From: Sphingomonas sp.
GTDB lineage: Bacteria; Pseudomonadota; Alphaproteobacteria; Sphingomonadales; Sphingomonadaceae
Assembly: GCF_019635515.1 (NCBI RefSeq)
Contig: NZ_JAHBZI010000002.1
Coordinates: forward strand, 879,001-943,000
Direction: 5' to 3'
Length of the DNA: 64,000 bases
Shown here: piece after piece, positions 34,853-46,477 of the stretch
Numbering within the stretch: the first letter of the stretch is position 1
Layout: the number at the start of each line of letters is the position of its first letter
Notes under the pieces: generated by a model
What the model saw: the letters and a program-made list of their open reading frames with translations, nothing else
What the model was told of the DNA's origin: nothing
Database searches by the model: none
Translations under genes and position numbers: made by a program

Positions 34853-34960
34853 CCCCGGCTTGCCACGCGCCAACCAAAACTTGTCGCTGACAACGCAGGT
34901 CAGCCCTTTCGCTCTCTTCGCACCTGCGGTAAGCGCGCTGCAGCGCGAAAAGGGGCTCGA

Positions 34961-37620
<2,660 letters not shown>

Positions 37621-37624
<4 letters not shown>

Positions 37625-38157
37625 AGGGCGTTTGGATGACGAGTGTTGCCGCGCTGGGGGCCGGTTCGGCCTTCGCGCAGACCAGCGATGTGGCGGCGCT
37701 CGACGCGGCTTTGTTCGCCAATCCCAGCGCGACGGCGGTGCTGCAGGCCTGGTGCGACCGCCACCGCCCGGGCCAGACGGTCCGCGCGGTGGTCGCGCGA
37801 CGCGAGACGATACCGGCGGGCAGTCATGCGGCGGTGCTCGGCGTCGGTGAGGGCGAGCCGATCGCCTATCGCCGCGTTCAGCTTAGCTGTGGCGACGAAG
37901 TTCTGTCCGAGGCCGATAACTGGTATGTGCCCGCGCGGCTGACTGCGGAGATGAACGCGGCGCTGACCGGCGAGACGCCGTTCGGGGTGGCGGTGCGCCC
38001 GCTTGCGCCGAGCCGCCGCAACCTCTCGTCCGAGCGAAGCTGGACCGGGCAGGGCGCCAACGAAATCCTTCGGCATCACGCAGTGCTCACCGCTGCCGGT
38101 GCGCCGATCGCCGAAGTGATCGAGACCTATCAGCGGAGCATGCTGGTCGAGGGATGA
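37621..38157 (+). CDS. Secreted protein, possible chorismate-lyase/UTRA-like fold
   Basis: This 178-residue exported protein has a signal peptide (MTSVAALGAGSAFAQ). The mature region has RAVVARRETIPAGSHAAVLG, EPIAYRRVQLSCGDEVLSEADNWYVP and TGETPFGVAVRPLAPSRRN. That pattern of paired strands and an arginine-rich end is reminiscent of the chorismate lyase/UTRA fold, but in a secreted setting. The similarity is weak and the function unknown. Start codon and the ppdK stop overlap as ATGA. The next gene overlaps in the same way. Confidence 0.6.
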
Positions 38158-38639
38158 CAGAGGGGATGATTATGCGGATGCGGTTGATGATTGCGGCGCT
38201 GGCGATGGCCGCCGCGGCACCGGCGATGGCGCAGACTTCCGACTGGCGCACTGTCAACACGTTCGGCTCCGGAACCAGCGCGTCGCTGATGATGGTCGAT
38301 GCCGCTTCGCTGAAGATCGCGGGCGGCATGCGCGAGATCACGATCACCAGCTATTTCGCTGCCGCCAAGACGCTGACCGAGGGACAGCTTTTCGATGCGG
38401 TCCGTATCAGCTACCGCTTCGATTGCGCGGCGGCGACCTACCAGACCTTCAAGTCGGTGGCGTATGAAGGCGAGAAGCCGATCCTGACTTCGGACACGCT
38501 CCGGGCGATGGCGCCCTATGGACCGGGAACGGTGATTGCCGCGATCGCGCCATCGGTGTGCGGCGGCGACTTTTCAAAATTCGCCAAGATTGCCGCAGCC
38601 ACGCCCAATCTTGAGGGCAAGCAGAAATATGGCCGCTAG
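38154..38639 (+). CDS. Secreted protein, surface-adhesin E-like
   Basis: This 161-residue exported protein starts inside the previous stop (ATGA) and has a signal peptide (RLMIAALAMAAAAPAMAQ). The mature domain (SDWRTVNTFGSGTSASLMMVD, REITITSYFA, YRFDCAAATYQTFKSVAYEG) resembles the surface-adhesin protein E fold: a Trp start, a VD strand, and a conserved Cys before a tyrosine. Family members are small periplasmic or surface proteins of unknown role. A related pattern occurs in the secreted protein at 61924-62328. The gene is translationally coupled to the one before it. Confidence 0.6.
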   Translation: MTEGMIMRMRLMIAALAMAAAAPAMAQTSDWRTVNTFGSGTSASLMMVDAASLKIAGGMREITITSYFAAAKTLTEGQLFDAVRISYRFDCAAATYQTFKSVAYEGEKPILTSDTLRAMAPYGPGTVIAAIAPSVCGGDFSKFAKIAAATPNLEGKQKYGR

Positions 38640-38657
38640 TTTGACGGGCGGCGGCGC

Positions 38658-39170
38658 CTAGCTGAACCGCCTCGAATGCTCGTCCTCGTTGCCGGCGCCG
38701 AGCAGCGCGGCTTGTTCGCGCCAGCCTTCGCTGCCGATCGTGCCATGCGGCAGGTGTAGCCGCTGTTCGAGCGCCGATTCGTCCTCGGCGGTCATCTTCT
38801 CGATCTCGCGATAGGTCTTGATGCCCAGCTCGTTGAGGCGCTTCTCGCGCGCTTCGTCGATGCCGCGGATACGCGCGAGATTGTCGCGGCCCCAACCGAA
38901 CCAGCCACGCCAGCTCGCGCCAGGCACCGCCGCCGCTCCTGCGATCGCCGGAGCCTTGGCCAAGGCTTCCAGCTCGCGGATCCGTTTGTTCTTGACGCGG
39001 ATTTGCTCATTGGCCTCGTCACGGTAGCGGGCGTGCTCGGCTTCCTCCTCGTGGTAGCGGTCACGCCATTTGCCGCCGCCGGGCGCGGTCGCCAGCCCGA
39101 GAAACCAGCCGCCGAGCAGGGTAAGCCCCAGCCCGGCGAACTGGGTCAGCGTCTCATAAGGCAATTCCAC
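38658..39170 (-). CDS. Membrane-anchored coiled-coil protein with a HhH-like end (paralogue A)
   Basis: This 170-residue protein has an N-terminal helix LPYETLTQFAGLGLTLLGGWFLGLATA (residues 3-29), then a charged helical stretch (EEEAEHARYRDEANEQIRVKNKRIRELEAL, residues about 42-71) likely to coil. The C-terminal segment DNLARIRGIDEAREKRLNELGIKTYREIEKMT (about 95-126) fits a helix-hairpin-helix-like repeat, often found near DNA or as a protein interface. The adjacent gene at 39182 shares the first 50 or so residues. The function is unknown. It is downstream of that gene on the same strand. Confidence 0.65.
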   Translation of the reverse strand: MELPYETLTQFAGLGLTLLGGWFLGLATAPGGGKWRDRYHEEEAEHARYRDEANEQIRVKNKRIRELEALAKAPAIAGAAAVPGASWRGWFGWGRDNLARIRGIDEAREKRLNELGIKTYREIEKMTAEDESALEQRLHLPHGTIGSEGWREQAALLGAGNEDEHSRRFS

Positions 39171-39181
39171 GCGGCCTGGCC

Positions 39182-39721
39182 TTAGTGGTGATGCGCATCC
39201 GCCGGGGCGTGATGATCCCCGTGCGAAGCGTGCGCGGCGTGTGCGTCATGGCCATGATCGTCGTGTGCGGGCGCCGCGTGGCCGTGATCGTCATGCGCCG
39301 CGGGTGCCGGTTCCGCATGGGCGGGCTCGGCATGCGCCGGCGCGGCATGGCCATGGTCGTCATGATGATCGTGCGTGGCATGTGCGGCTACGGCACCCGC
39401 CGCCGCACCGGCAACGGCCGCGCCGGCGAGCGCCGCTGTCGAATGGCCATGATCGTGATGGTCGTCATGCGCGGGCGCGGCCGGTGCCGCGGCGCGGAGC
39501 TTGGCGTTCTCGGCTTCGAGGTCGCGGATGCGGCGGGCATTCTCGCGCAGGTCCGAAGACGCCTGGTCGCGATAGCCGACATTGGCGAGCTCTTCCTCGT
39601 AATAGCGCTCGCGCCATTTGCGTCCGCCGGACGCGCTGGCGAGCCCCAGGAACCAGCCTCCGATCAGCGTAAGACCCAACGCCGCAAATTGCGTCAGCGT
39701 CTCGAACGGCAAACCTTGCAT
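39182..39721 (-). CDS. Membrane-anchored His-rich protein (paralogue B)
   Basis: This 179-residue protein has an N-terminus LPFETLTQFAALGLTLIGGWFLGLASA with KWRERYYEEEL close to that of its neighbour at 38658 (LPYETLTQFAGLGLTLLGGWFLGLATA, KWRDRYHEEE). A coiled-coil stretch (LRENARRIRDLEAENAKLRA, about 57-76) follows. Unlike its neighbour, the rest is an Ala/His/Asp-rich tail with many HDDHGH repeats (about residues 84-179), probably able to bind metal ions. The pair looks like a tandem duplication with replaced C-termini. It lies 77 bp from tadC. Confidence 0.65.
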   Translation of the reverse strand: MQGLPFETLTQFAALGLTLIGGWFLGLASASGGRKWRERYYEEELANVGYRDQASSDLRENARRIRDLEAENAKLRAAAPAAPAHDDHHDHGHSTAALAGAAVAGAAAGAVAAHATHDHHDDHGHAAPAHAEPAHAEPAPAAHDDHGHAAPAHDDHGHDAHAAHASHGDHHAPADAHHH

Positions 39722-39798
39722 TTGTCGACCTCCCCTTTTGTGCGCGGGAAGGTACAGCGCACAGCGCCGCGATGCTACCGTAATGATTAACGCCGGAT

Positions 39799-40785
39799 TT
39801 AGTGCATCAGCGCGTCGTTGATCGAGCAGGCCGCGGGCCCGAGGATGACGATGAACAGCACCGGCAGGATGAACAGGATCAGCGGCACGGTCATGATCGC
39901 GGGCAGGCGCGCGGCCTTTTCCTCGGCGCGCATCATGCGCTCGTTGCGGAATTCCCCCGATAGCACGCGCAACGCCGATGCCAGCGGCGTGCCGTATTTT
40001 TCGGTCTGGATCATGGTGGTTACGACGCCGCGGATCGCGTCGAGATCGATGCGGTTGGCGAGGTTCTCGAAGGCCTGGCGGCGATCGGTGAGGAAGCCCA
40101 ATTCGATCGCGGTCAGCTGGAATTCCTCGCCGAGTTCGGGATAGGCCTTGCCCAGTTCCTTCGACACGCGGGCGAAGGCGGCATCGACGGTGAGTCCCGC
40201 TTCGGCACAGATCACGAGCAGATCAAGCGCATCGGGCAAGCCCTTGCGGATCGCGTGGCTGCGCTTGGTGATCTTGTTCTTGAGATAGATGTCGGGCGCT
40301 TTGTAGCTCAGGATGAAGGTCATCGCGACGAGGCCATACGCCTTGAGCGGGCTCCATTCGGCGACCATGTCGGTGCCGTAAACGGCATAGAGCATCGGCC
40401 CGCCGATCACGATCGGCAGCACCAGCCGGCCGAAGATCACGCCGACAGCCCATTCCTTGCGGCGGATGCCGGCCTGGGCCAGCTTCTGCTGGGCGATTTT
40501 GACCTGGCTCTCCTGCAGCACCTTCATGCTGGAAAGAAGGGCGCGAATGCGGTCGGTCGCTTCGGTCTTCTGGACCAGCTTGGCGCGGCGCTTGGAGGTC
40601 GAGGCGGTGATGCCCGCTTTCAATTGCTCGCGGCGCTCCTGCAGCGCCTTGACGCGCTTGGTCATCGGATCGCGCACCGTGGTCGCGGTGTAGATCGCGA
40701 AGAACACCGCGCCCGCGGCAAGCGCGGACAACAGGGTCGCGACCCACATCACGTCGACGCCGAGAAGGGTGGGACCGGTTGCCAT
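39799..40785 (-). CDS. tadC: Tad pilus inner-membrane platform protein TadC
   Basis: This 328-residue T2SSF-family protein is one of the two inner-membrane platform proteins of Tad/Flp pilus assembly. It has a first helix near residues 10-32. A cytoplasmic T2SSF block follows, with HAIRKGLPDALDLLVICAEAGLTVDAAFARVSKELG and MIQTEKYGTPLASALRVLSGEFRNERMMRAEEKAARLP. The C-terminal helices are LPAIMTVPLILFILPVLFIVILGP. It starts 3 bp after the tadB stop, in the same operon as cpaA-E. Confidence 0.94.
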   Translation of the reverse strand: MATGPTLLGVDVMWVATLLSALAAGAVFFAIYTATTVRDPMTKRVKALQERREQLKAGITASTSKRRAKLVQKTEATDRIRALLSSMKVLQESQVKIAQQKLAQAGIRRKEWAVGVIFGRLVLPIVIGGPMLYAVYGTDMVAEWSPLKAYGLVAMTFILSYKAPDIYLKNKITKRSHAIRKGLPDALDLLVICAEAGLTVDAAFARVSKELGKAYPELGEEFQLTAIELGFLTDRRQAFENLANRIDLDAIRGVVTTMIQTEKYGTPLASALRVLSGEFRNERMMRAEEKAARLPAIMTVPLILFILPVLFIVILGPAACSINDALMH

Positions 40786-40787
40786 CG

Positions 40788-41765
40788 TCAGATCTCGAAA
40801 TTGACCATCTTGGCCATGATCCAGGCGCCGATCGCCATCCAGATCAGGCCGCCTCCGCCAGCGACCATCAGGCGCTCGTCGCGGAAGAAGTTGAGCATGT
40901 AGTTATTGTTGATGAACCAGACGAGGCCGAAGACGATGAACGGCAGCGCGCCGACGATCAGCGCCGACGCCTTGGATTCCGACGACATCGCCTTGATCTT
41001 GAGCTTCATCTGGCTGCGCTTGCGCAGCACATCGGCCAGGTTCGCCAGCGTCTCGGCGAGGTTGCCGCCGGTCTCGCGCTGGATGGCGATGGTGATGGTG
41101 AAAAACTGGAACTCTGGGGTGCCGAGGCGGTCGGCGGTTTCCTGAAGCGCGGCATCGAGGGTGCGGCCGATCTTCATCTTGTCGGCGATCGCGCGGAATT
41201 CCTCGCCGACCGGGCCATCGACCTCGGCGCCGACGACGCCCATCGTCTCGGTGATCGGCAGCCCCGAGCGCAGACCGCGCACGAGCAGCTCGATCGCGTC
41301 CGGGAATTTGGCGGTGAACTTGTTGATCCGGCGCTTGATGAAGAAGCCGACGACCTTGTGCGGCAGGCCCATGCCGACGAACAGCCCGAGCGCCAGCGAC
41401 AGCCAGATCGGCGCGCCCTGTAGCGTCAACAGGCCGCCGACGAATATGAAGAGGCCGCCCGATGCCATCATGTACTGGCTGAGCGTCCAGGGCTTGCCGG
41501 TCATGTTCAGCCGCTTCTGCAGCTGTGCCGGATTGGGCAGGAAGCGCGCGGCGTTGATATCGGCCTTGCTGGCGCCGCGGCTGACGCGCCGCAGCTGGGT
41601 TTCCATCGCGTTGGCGCCGGTGGCACTGACGACGTTGCGGTCCTTGATGCCGGACAGGCGGCGTGAGCCGGCGCGCTCCGCCGACGGGCCGGAGAAGGCA
41701 AGCGCCATCATCACGAGCACCAGCATGGCGCCGCCACCGACCATCAAGACGGGCATCAATTCCAT
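40788..41765 (-). CDS. tadB: Tad pilus inner-membrane platform protein TadB
   Basis: This 325-residue T2SSF-family protein is the partner of TadC in the Tad platform. The cytoplasmic block FPDAIELLVRGLRSGLPITETMGVV, then IADKMKIGRTLDAALQETADRLG and IAIQRETGGNLAETLANLADVLRKRSQMKLKIKAMSSESK, is typical. There are two N-terminal and two C-terminal helices. The cpaF ATPase gene would normally lie just upstream but is absent: only 25 bp separate tadB from cpaE. Confidence 0.94.
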   Translation of the reverse strand: MELMPVLMVGGGAMLVLVMMALAFSGPSAERAGSRRLSGIKDRNVVSATGANAMETQLRRVSRGASKADINAARFLPNPAQLQKRLNMTGKPWTLSQYMMASGGLFIFVGGLLTLQGAPIWLSLALGLFVGMGLPHKVVGFFIKRRINKFTAKFPDAIELLVRGLRSGLPITETMGVVGAEVDGPVGEEFRAIADKMKIGRTLDAALQETADRLGTPEFQFFTITIAIQRETGGNLAETLANLADVLRKRSQMKLKIKAMSSESKASALIVGALPFIVFGLVWFINNNYMLNFFRDERLMVAGGGGLIWMAIGAWIMAKMVNFEI

Positions 41766-41790
41766 GCCGCGGACCTTACAAGCGCAATGG

Positions 41791-43062
41791 TTACTTCTTT
41801 GCCTTCGAGCCGAGCTTGAGCTTGAACTTGCTCATCAGCGACTCGCCCTTGCTCTTCGCGGCCGGCTTGTCGTCGCGCTCGCCCGAATCGGTGATCGTGG
41901 TGATGCGGTCGGCGAGATCGGTCAGCGGCGTGAAGTTCTTGTTGCCCTTGGCGACCTCGGCGAGCGGCTTGCCGAGCTTGGCGGCCTGCGCGGCGAGCTT
42001 CTGTTCGAACGGGATCAGGATATCGATCTTGCGCTCGATCGAGCCTTCGAAATCCTTGCGGCTGATCTCGAGCATCGCCTGCGGCGGAACGCGGTTGGCG
42101 ACGATGATCACCTGCGTCTGCGGCGCGTTCGACTTGAACCAGCTGAGGACGCGAATCGCATCGCGCGCCGAAGCCAGCGTCAGCTCGGTGACAAGCACCG
42201 CGACCTGAACGTCGGTGATCAGATGCGGATGGTTGACCAGCATGCCGCGCGGCAGATCGATCACGGTCGATTCGAACGCACCGCGGATTTCCTCCTGCAG
42301 CTGATAGAATGCCGCGCCGTCTGTCATCACCGGCGAATGGATCGGCGCTTCGGCGGAGAGCACCGAGAGGCGGTCGGACGCCTTGACCATCGCACGCTCG
42401 ATGAAGAGGCCGTCGATACGGCTCGGATTCTCGATGGCGTCGGTCAGGCCGCGGCCCGGCTCGAGATCGAGCGCCAGCGCGCCGGTGCCGAAATGCACGT
42501 CGAGGTCGAGCAGCGCGGTCGAACGGCCATGCTTTTCGCTGAGCAGCCAGGCGAGCGAGGTCGCCAGCGTCGAAGCGCCGCAACCGCCGCGCGTGCCGAT
42601 TACCGCCACCGCGCAATGCGGACGGTCGCTCGCGGCTTCGGCGAGCTTGGGTGCGTTCAGCGCCGCCTGCGCCTGCGCGAAGGTGTCGCGCAATGCGTCG
42701 GGATTGAGCGGCTTGAGCAGGTAATCATGGATGCCGCTGGCCACCAGGTCGCGGTACAGGCGCACATCATTGACCTGGCCCGATGCGATCACGACCGTGC
42801 CGGGCTCGCAGACTTCGGCTAGCGCGTTGATGTCGTTGAGCGGATCGCCCGATTCGCTGAGATCGACGAACAGGATCTGCGGGCTCGCCGATACCGAAAG
42901 GGTCTGGACCGCGTTGCGTAGCCCGCCCTTGTTGACCTTCTCCGGAGACCAGCCGAGCTCGACCGCGATCGGGCGCAGCGTTTCCGCCGTCGCCTCGTCG
43001 CAGACGAACGCCGTGAACGGTTCGCGATGGGCGGTGCGGGCGGGATTAAAAGGAGCGTTCAC
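41791..43062 (-). CDS. cpaE: Tad pilus assembly ATPase CpaE/TadZ
   Basis: This 423-residue MinD/ParA-like protein places the Tad secretion machine at the cell pole. The N-terminal receiver-like domain is at about residues 17-135. The deviant Walker A reads VIGTRGGCGASTLATSLAWLL (about 153-173), followed by STALLDLDVHFG and the switch region STVIDLPRG. The C-terminal tail is charged (KSKGESLMSKFKLKLGSKAKK). Its start overlaps the cpaD stop by 4 bp. The next gene is tadB; no cpaF lies in between. Confidence 0.93.
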   Translation of the reverse strand: MNAPFNPARTAHREPFTAFVCDEATAETLRPIAVELGWSPEKVNKGGLRNAVQTLSVSASPQILFVDLSESGDPLNDINALAEVCEPGTVVIASGQVNDVRLYRDLVASGIHDYLLKPLNPDALRDTFAQAQAALNAPKLAEAASDRPHCAVAVIGTRGGCGASTLATSLAWLLSEKHGRSTALLDLDVHFGTGALALDLEPGRGLTDAIENPSRIDGLFIERAMVKASDRLSVLSAEAPIHSPVMTDGAAFYQLQEEIRGAFESTVIDLPRGMLVNHPHLITDVQVAVLVTELTLASARDAIRVLSWFKSNAPQTQVIIVANRVPPQAMLEISRKDFEGSIERKIDILIPFEQKLAAQAAKLGKPLAEVAKGNKNFTPLTDLADRITTITDSGERDDKPAAKSKGESLMSKFKLKLGSKAKK

Positions 43063-43715
43063 TTGCCGCCACCCTTCGTGCTTTCGGCCTTGAGGATCGT
43101 GCCGCCGCCACCCGAAGGGGCGGCTTCGCGGAGCGCCTTGACGGCACGCGTGCCGGTCGCGGTGTCGCTGGTCGGCGCGCCGGGGGCGCCACGGACGAGA
43201 TCACCGGGGTTGGCCACCATCACCGCGAGATTGGAATTGGTCGCGCAGCCATAGTTGGAGCTGGTGCTCTGCGAGAAATCGGGCGTGTATTCCCGCGAAT
43301 GATCGGGGCAGCCGGGAACGCTGGCGGTCATGCGAGTGACGACCACGCGCACCGTGCCGGGCGCGATCTGGCCGACCGTCACCGGAGCGCGGGCATCGAG
43401 CAACAGGCCGTAGCGGCTGGCCTGCGCGGCGATCTCGTCGCGCGCGGTCGAGCCATCGGCGCCATCGTCGATCGAAACATGGTCGCCATAGCCGAGCCGC
43501 ATCGACTGCATCCAGCCGGCGAGGCGCTGGCTTTCGCCCGGCGCCAGACCGTAGCCCGAAGTCTGCAGATCGAAGACATAGTCGTTGCGCTGAACGACCG
43601 GCTGATTGGCCGATTCGACCCCGCCATTATAGGTCCCGCAGGCGCTGAGCATCAGCGCGGGCGCCAGAAGCAGGGAAGTGAAGCGCGCGGACATTGCTGG
43701 TCTCCTGACGGACAT
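43059..43715 (-). CDS. cpaD: Tad pilus assembly lipoprotein CpaD
   Basis: This 218-residue CpaD-type lipoprotein stabilises the CpaC secretin. A lipobox (ALMLSAC, Cys near 26) is followed by ESANQPVVQRNDYVFDLQT and later CPDHSREYTPDFSQSTSSNYGCATNSNLAVMVANPGDLVRG, the family's conserved block. The initial Met is uncertain (residue 1 or 8, 43694). The gene overlaps cpaE by 4 bp (ATGA) and starts 2 bp after the cpaC stop. Confidence 0.92.
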   Translation of the reverse strand: MSVRRPAMSARFTSLLLAPALMLSACGTYNGGVESANQPVVQRNDYVFDLQTSGYGLAPGESQRLAGWMQSMRLGYGDHVSIDDGADGSTARDEIAAQASRYGLLLDARAPVTVGQIAPGTVRVVVTRMTASVPGCPDHSREYTPDFSQSTSSNYGCATNSNLAVMVANPGDLVRGAPGAPTSDTATGTRAVKALREAAPSGGGGTILKAESTKGGGK

Positions 43716-43717
43716 TC

Positions 43718-45370
43718 TTAGAAACCGAAGCCGGGGGCGGCGGCCGCACCGGGCTTCTTGGACTTGGCTTGCCTGGGCGGCTGCGCCTTGACGGGTCGAT
43801 CCTGTTGCCGCGATGCCGGAGCCATCGGCGCCGGGCTCAGCGGTGCGGGCGACATCGCGCCGACCGAGGGCTCACCGCTCGGGTTGGCCATGCTGGGCTT
43901 GGGCCGCTCCCTGTCGGTGCTGCCGCTCAGCTGGCCGCCGAGGACGCGCTGGAAGTCGTCTGGTGCCTTATAGCCATCGGTCGGCAAGGCGATCTGGTTG
44001 GCGTTGACCGGCTTCACCAGATACGGGGTGATGACGATGACGAGCTCGGTCTCGTTGCGCTGGAAGCTGTTCGAGCGGAACAGCGCGCCGAGCACGGGCA
44101 CGTCGCCGAGGCCGGGCGCCTTGTCGATCGAGTTGTTGTGGTTGTTCTGCATCAGCCCGGCGATGACGATGCTCTCGCCCGAGCCGAGCTCGACGGTGGT
44201 CTCCGCACGACGCGTGGTCAGCGCGGGGATGACGTTGCCGCCCATGTTGACCGCACCGGCCGACGACAGCGACGACACTTCAGGCTTGACGCGCAGCGAG
44301 ATGCGGCCGTCCGACAGGACGGTCGGCGTGTAGGCGAGGCTGACGCCATATTGCTTATATTCGACCGAGACCGCGCCGAGACCCTGGCTGACCAGGATCG
44401 GAATCTCGCCGCCGGCGAGGAAGGTGCTGGTCTCGCCCGAAAGCGCGGTGAGGTTCGGATTGGTGAGCGTGGTCACCTGACCGATCCGTTCGCCGAGATC
44501 GAGCGAGCCGAGGATGTCGAGGCCGAGCAGCTTGCCGGCGAGCCCCAGCGCGGTGTTCGCGGTGCCCTTGTTGAAGGCGTAGGTCGAGCCCGTGCCCGGA
44601 TAGACGAAGTCGCCGCGCTGCGGGTCGAAGGGCAGGCTGATCGTGCCGGCGGGGAAGCCGAACTTCGAAGAGGCATCGAGTACCGGGAAGTTCGCCGTGC
44701 TCGGCGTGCCGATCGTGCCGGCGACACGGCTGCCCGACGAAACGCCGAACTGCATGCCGCTGGTCTGGTCGCGCGACACCATGTTGACGCCGATATCCTT
44801 GACGAAGCTGCGGCTCACTTCGGCGAAGCGAACCTGCAAATTCACCTGCAGCGGCGTTGCCGTCCTCAGGCGGCTGATGATCTGGGTGTCCTTGCCGACA
44901 AAGGCCTGGACGAGGCGCTCAGCCTCGGCGGCGTCGGCGGGGGTGGCGATCGTGCCGGTGAGCAGGATTAGGCCGTTCATCGGCGTCGCGACGATCTGGG
45001 CCTCGGGCATCGCCAAATGCAGCATCGCATCGATCGAATCGATATTGTTGCCGACGCGGATCGTCGCCGCATAGATGACCTTGCCGGTCTTGGTCGTGGC
45101 GTGGACGCTGGTTTCGCCCGAATTCTTGGCGAAGATATAGATCTGGGTCGGTGAACGGACCTGCACGTCGGCGATATTCTCGTTCGCGACGAACACATTG
45201 GTGATCGGCGCGTCGAGCGTCACCAGCCGGCCACGGCCGGTGTTCAGCTGGAGCAGGCTGAGGCCCGCGCCCGCCGGCATGGTCTGCGCGGCGGCGGGAA
45301 GCGCCGCGAACCCGCCGGCGGCGGCGAGGATCGCAAGCGGCAGCCCGATCGGCTTTGCCAGGATACGCAT
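43718..45370 (-). CDS. cpaC: Tad pilus secretin CpaC
   Basis: This 550-residue outer-membrane secretin forms the Tad pilus channel. A signal peptide ends near LPAAAQT. The secretin N1/BON-like region contains APITNVFVANENIADVQVRSPTQIYIF and GLILLTGTIATPADAAEAERL. The secretin core has SLAYTPTVLSDGRISLRVKPEVSSL and VPVLGALFRSNSFQRNETELVIVITPYLVKP. The end is Pro/Ala-rich. The start at 45370 gives MRILAKPIGLPLAILAAAGG. The gene lies 1 bp after the cpaB stop. Confidence 0.95.
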   Translation of the reverse strand: MRILAKPIGLPLAILAAAGGFAALPAAAQTMPAGAGLSLLQLNTGRGRLVTLDAPITNVFVANENIADVQVRSPTQIYIFAKNSGETSVHATTKTGKVIYAATIRVGNNIDSIDAMLHLAMPEAQIVATPMNGLILLTGTIATPADAAEAERLVQAFVGKDTQIISRLRTATPLQVNLQVRFAEVSRSFVKDIGVNMVSRDQTSGMQFGVSSGSRVAGTIGTPSTANFPVLDASSKFGFPAGTISLPFDPQRGDFVYPGTGSTYAFNKGTANTALGLAGKLLGLDILGSLDLGERIGQVTTLTNPNLTALSGETSTFLAGGEIPILVSQGLGAVSVEYKQYGVSLAYTPTVLSDGRISLRVKPEVSSLSSAGAVNMGGNVIPALTTRRAETTVELGSGESIVIAGLMQNNHNNSIDKAPGLGDVPVLGALFRSNSFQRNETELVIVITPYLVKPVNANQIALPTDGYKAPDDFQRVLGGQLSGSTDRERPKPSMANPSGEPSVGAMSPAPLSPAPMAPASRQQDRPVKAQPPRQAKSKKPGAAAAPGFGF

Positions 45371-45371
45371 C

Positions 45372-46421
45372 TCAGTTCTTCCCCCCGAGCGGAACCACCG
45401 TGACGGTGTTGCCGCGAGTAATGGTGACGGTCGGACCCGTCTGAATGGGTGCCGCGCCGCCCGGGAAGGGCGCTCCGCCGGGCGCGATCGGCGATCCGCC
45501 CATGGCGTTGCCGCCTTCCTTGGGCTTGCCGGGCACCGAGCTGCGCTGGAAGCGCGAGACATCGGCGCCGGTCGCGAAGGTCGAGCCGCCATCCTGCGGG
45601 CGGGCCGCGGCGCGGGCGAGGAACTCCTTCTCGGTTTTGGCGTCGGCGCCTTCCGGCACCTTGACGTCGCCGCGAGCAATGGCCTCTTCGAGTTCGCCCT
45701 GATTGTCGGCGATCGAACGCAGCGACAGCGACAGGGTGCCGACGGTCTGCGCGACCGCGATCTTCTCGGCGATCTTGGGCGTCGCTTCGACCGTGACGGT
45801 CGAATAGTTGGTGACGATGGTGTTGCCCTTGTCGTCGGTGCCCTTGTCGGTGCGCTGATCGGTGGCGAGCACGCGCAGGTTGCGAAGGATCGTCTCCGAT
45901 GCCTTGAGCGGCGGACCGTCGCCACCGCCCGACACCGACTGGGTCAGCACCAGATCGACGCGGTCGCCGGGGAAAATGAAGCCGGCGACGGCGCTCTGGG
46001 CGGATACCGGAACCGTGACGGCGCGCATCCCCGGGCCGAGCGCGGCGGCGAGGAAGCCGCGGTCGCCCGGCTTGACGATCGCGCCCTGCGTGATCGGCTG
46101 GCCGGCGGGGATCGCGAAGCGGACGACGGTGCCCTGAAGCTTCGGCGCCTCGCCTTGACCTTTCACATAATAAGCGCCTTCGACCAGTTCGGTCGGCCAG
46201 GCGACATATTTGATCGCTTCGGCGTCGAGGATCGTGCCGACCGGGAGTGCCCGGGTGGCGACCAGCACTTCGGTGGTGTTGATCGGCGCGGCACCTGGAG
46301 CAGCGGGGGCGGCCCCGGCGATCGGAGCCGGAGTGCCGACCACGATGTTGCGCGCCATGAACGCGGTGATGCCGGCGATTACCAGCGCTCCGAAGAGCAG
46401 GATCAGCTTGCGTGCGTCCAT
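45372..46421 (-). CDS. cpaB: Tad pilus assembly protein CpaB
   Basis: This 349-residue periplasmic CpaB/RcpC protein has an N-terminal helix (LILLFGALVIAGITAFMARN). A SAF domain follows, with TTEVLVATRALPVGTILDAEAIKYVAWPTELVEGAYYV and RFAIPAGQPITQGAIVKPGDRGFLAAALGPGMRAVTV. The DRVDLVLTQSV segment comes next and the C-terminus is Gly/Pro-rich. It works with CpaC in secretin assembly. It is between cpaA and cpaC. Confidence 0.95.
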   Translation of the reverse strand: MDARKLILLFGALVIAGITAFMARNIVVGTPAPIAGAAPAAPGAAPINTTEVLVATRALPVGTILDAEAIKYVAWPTELVEGAYYVKGQGEAPKLQGTVVRFAIPAGQPITQGAIVKPGDRGFLAAALGPGMRAVTVPVSAQSAVAGFIFPGDRVDLVLTQSVSGGGDGPPLKASETILRNLRVLATDQRTDKGTDDKGNTIVTNYSTVTVEATPKIAEKIAVAQTVGTLSLSLRSIADNQGELEEAIARGDVKVPEGADAKTEKEFLARAAARPQDGGSTFATGADVSRFQRSSVPGKPKEGGNAMGGSPIAPGGAPFPGGAAPIQTGPTVTITRGNTVTVVPLGGKN

Positions 46422-46477
46422 TTCGCGTCAGGCCTTCTCAAATTCACGCCGCTTGTGGTTTCGGCGGCGTTAAGCAT

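Noticed and set aside
39185..39790. 201-residue plus-strand frame opposite the His-rich protein
   Set aside because: A Met/Arg/Val-rich translation is what the antisense of His/Asp/Ala repeats gives; the minus-strand frame has the conserved N-terminus.
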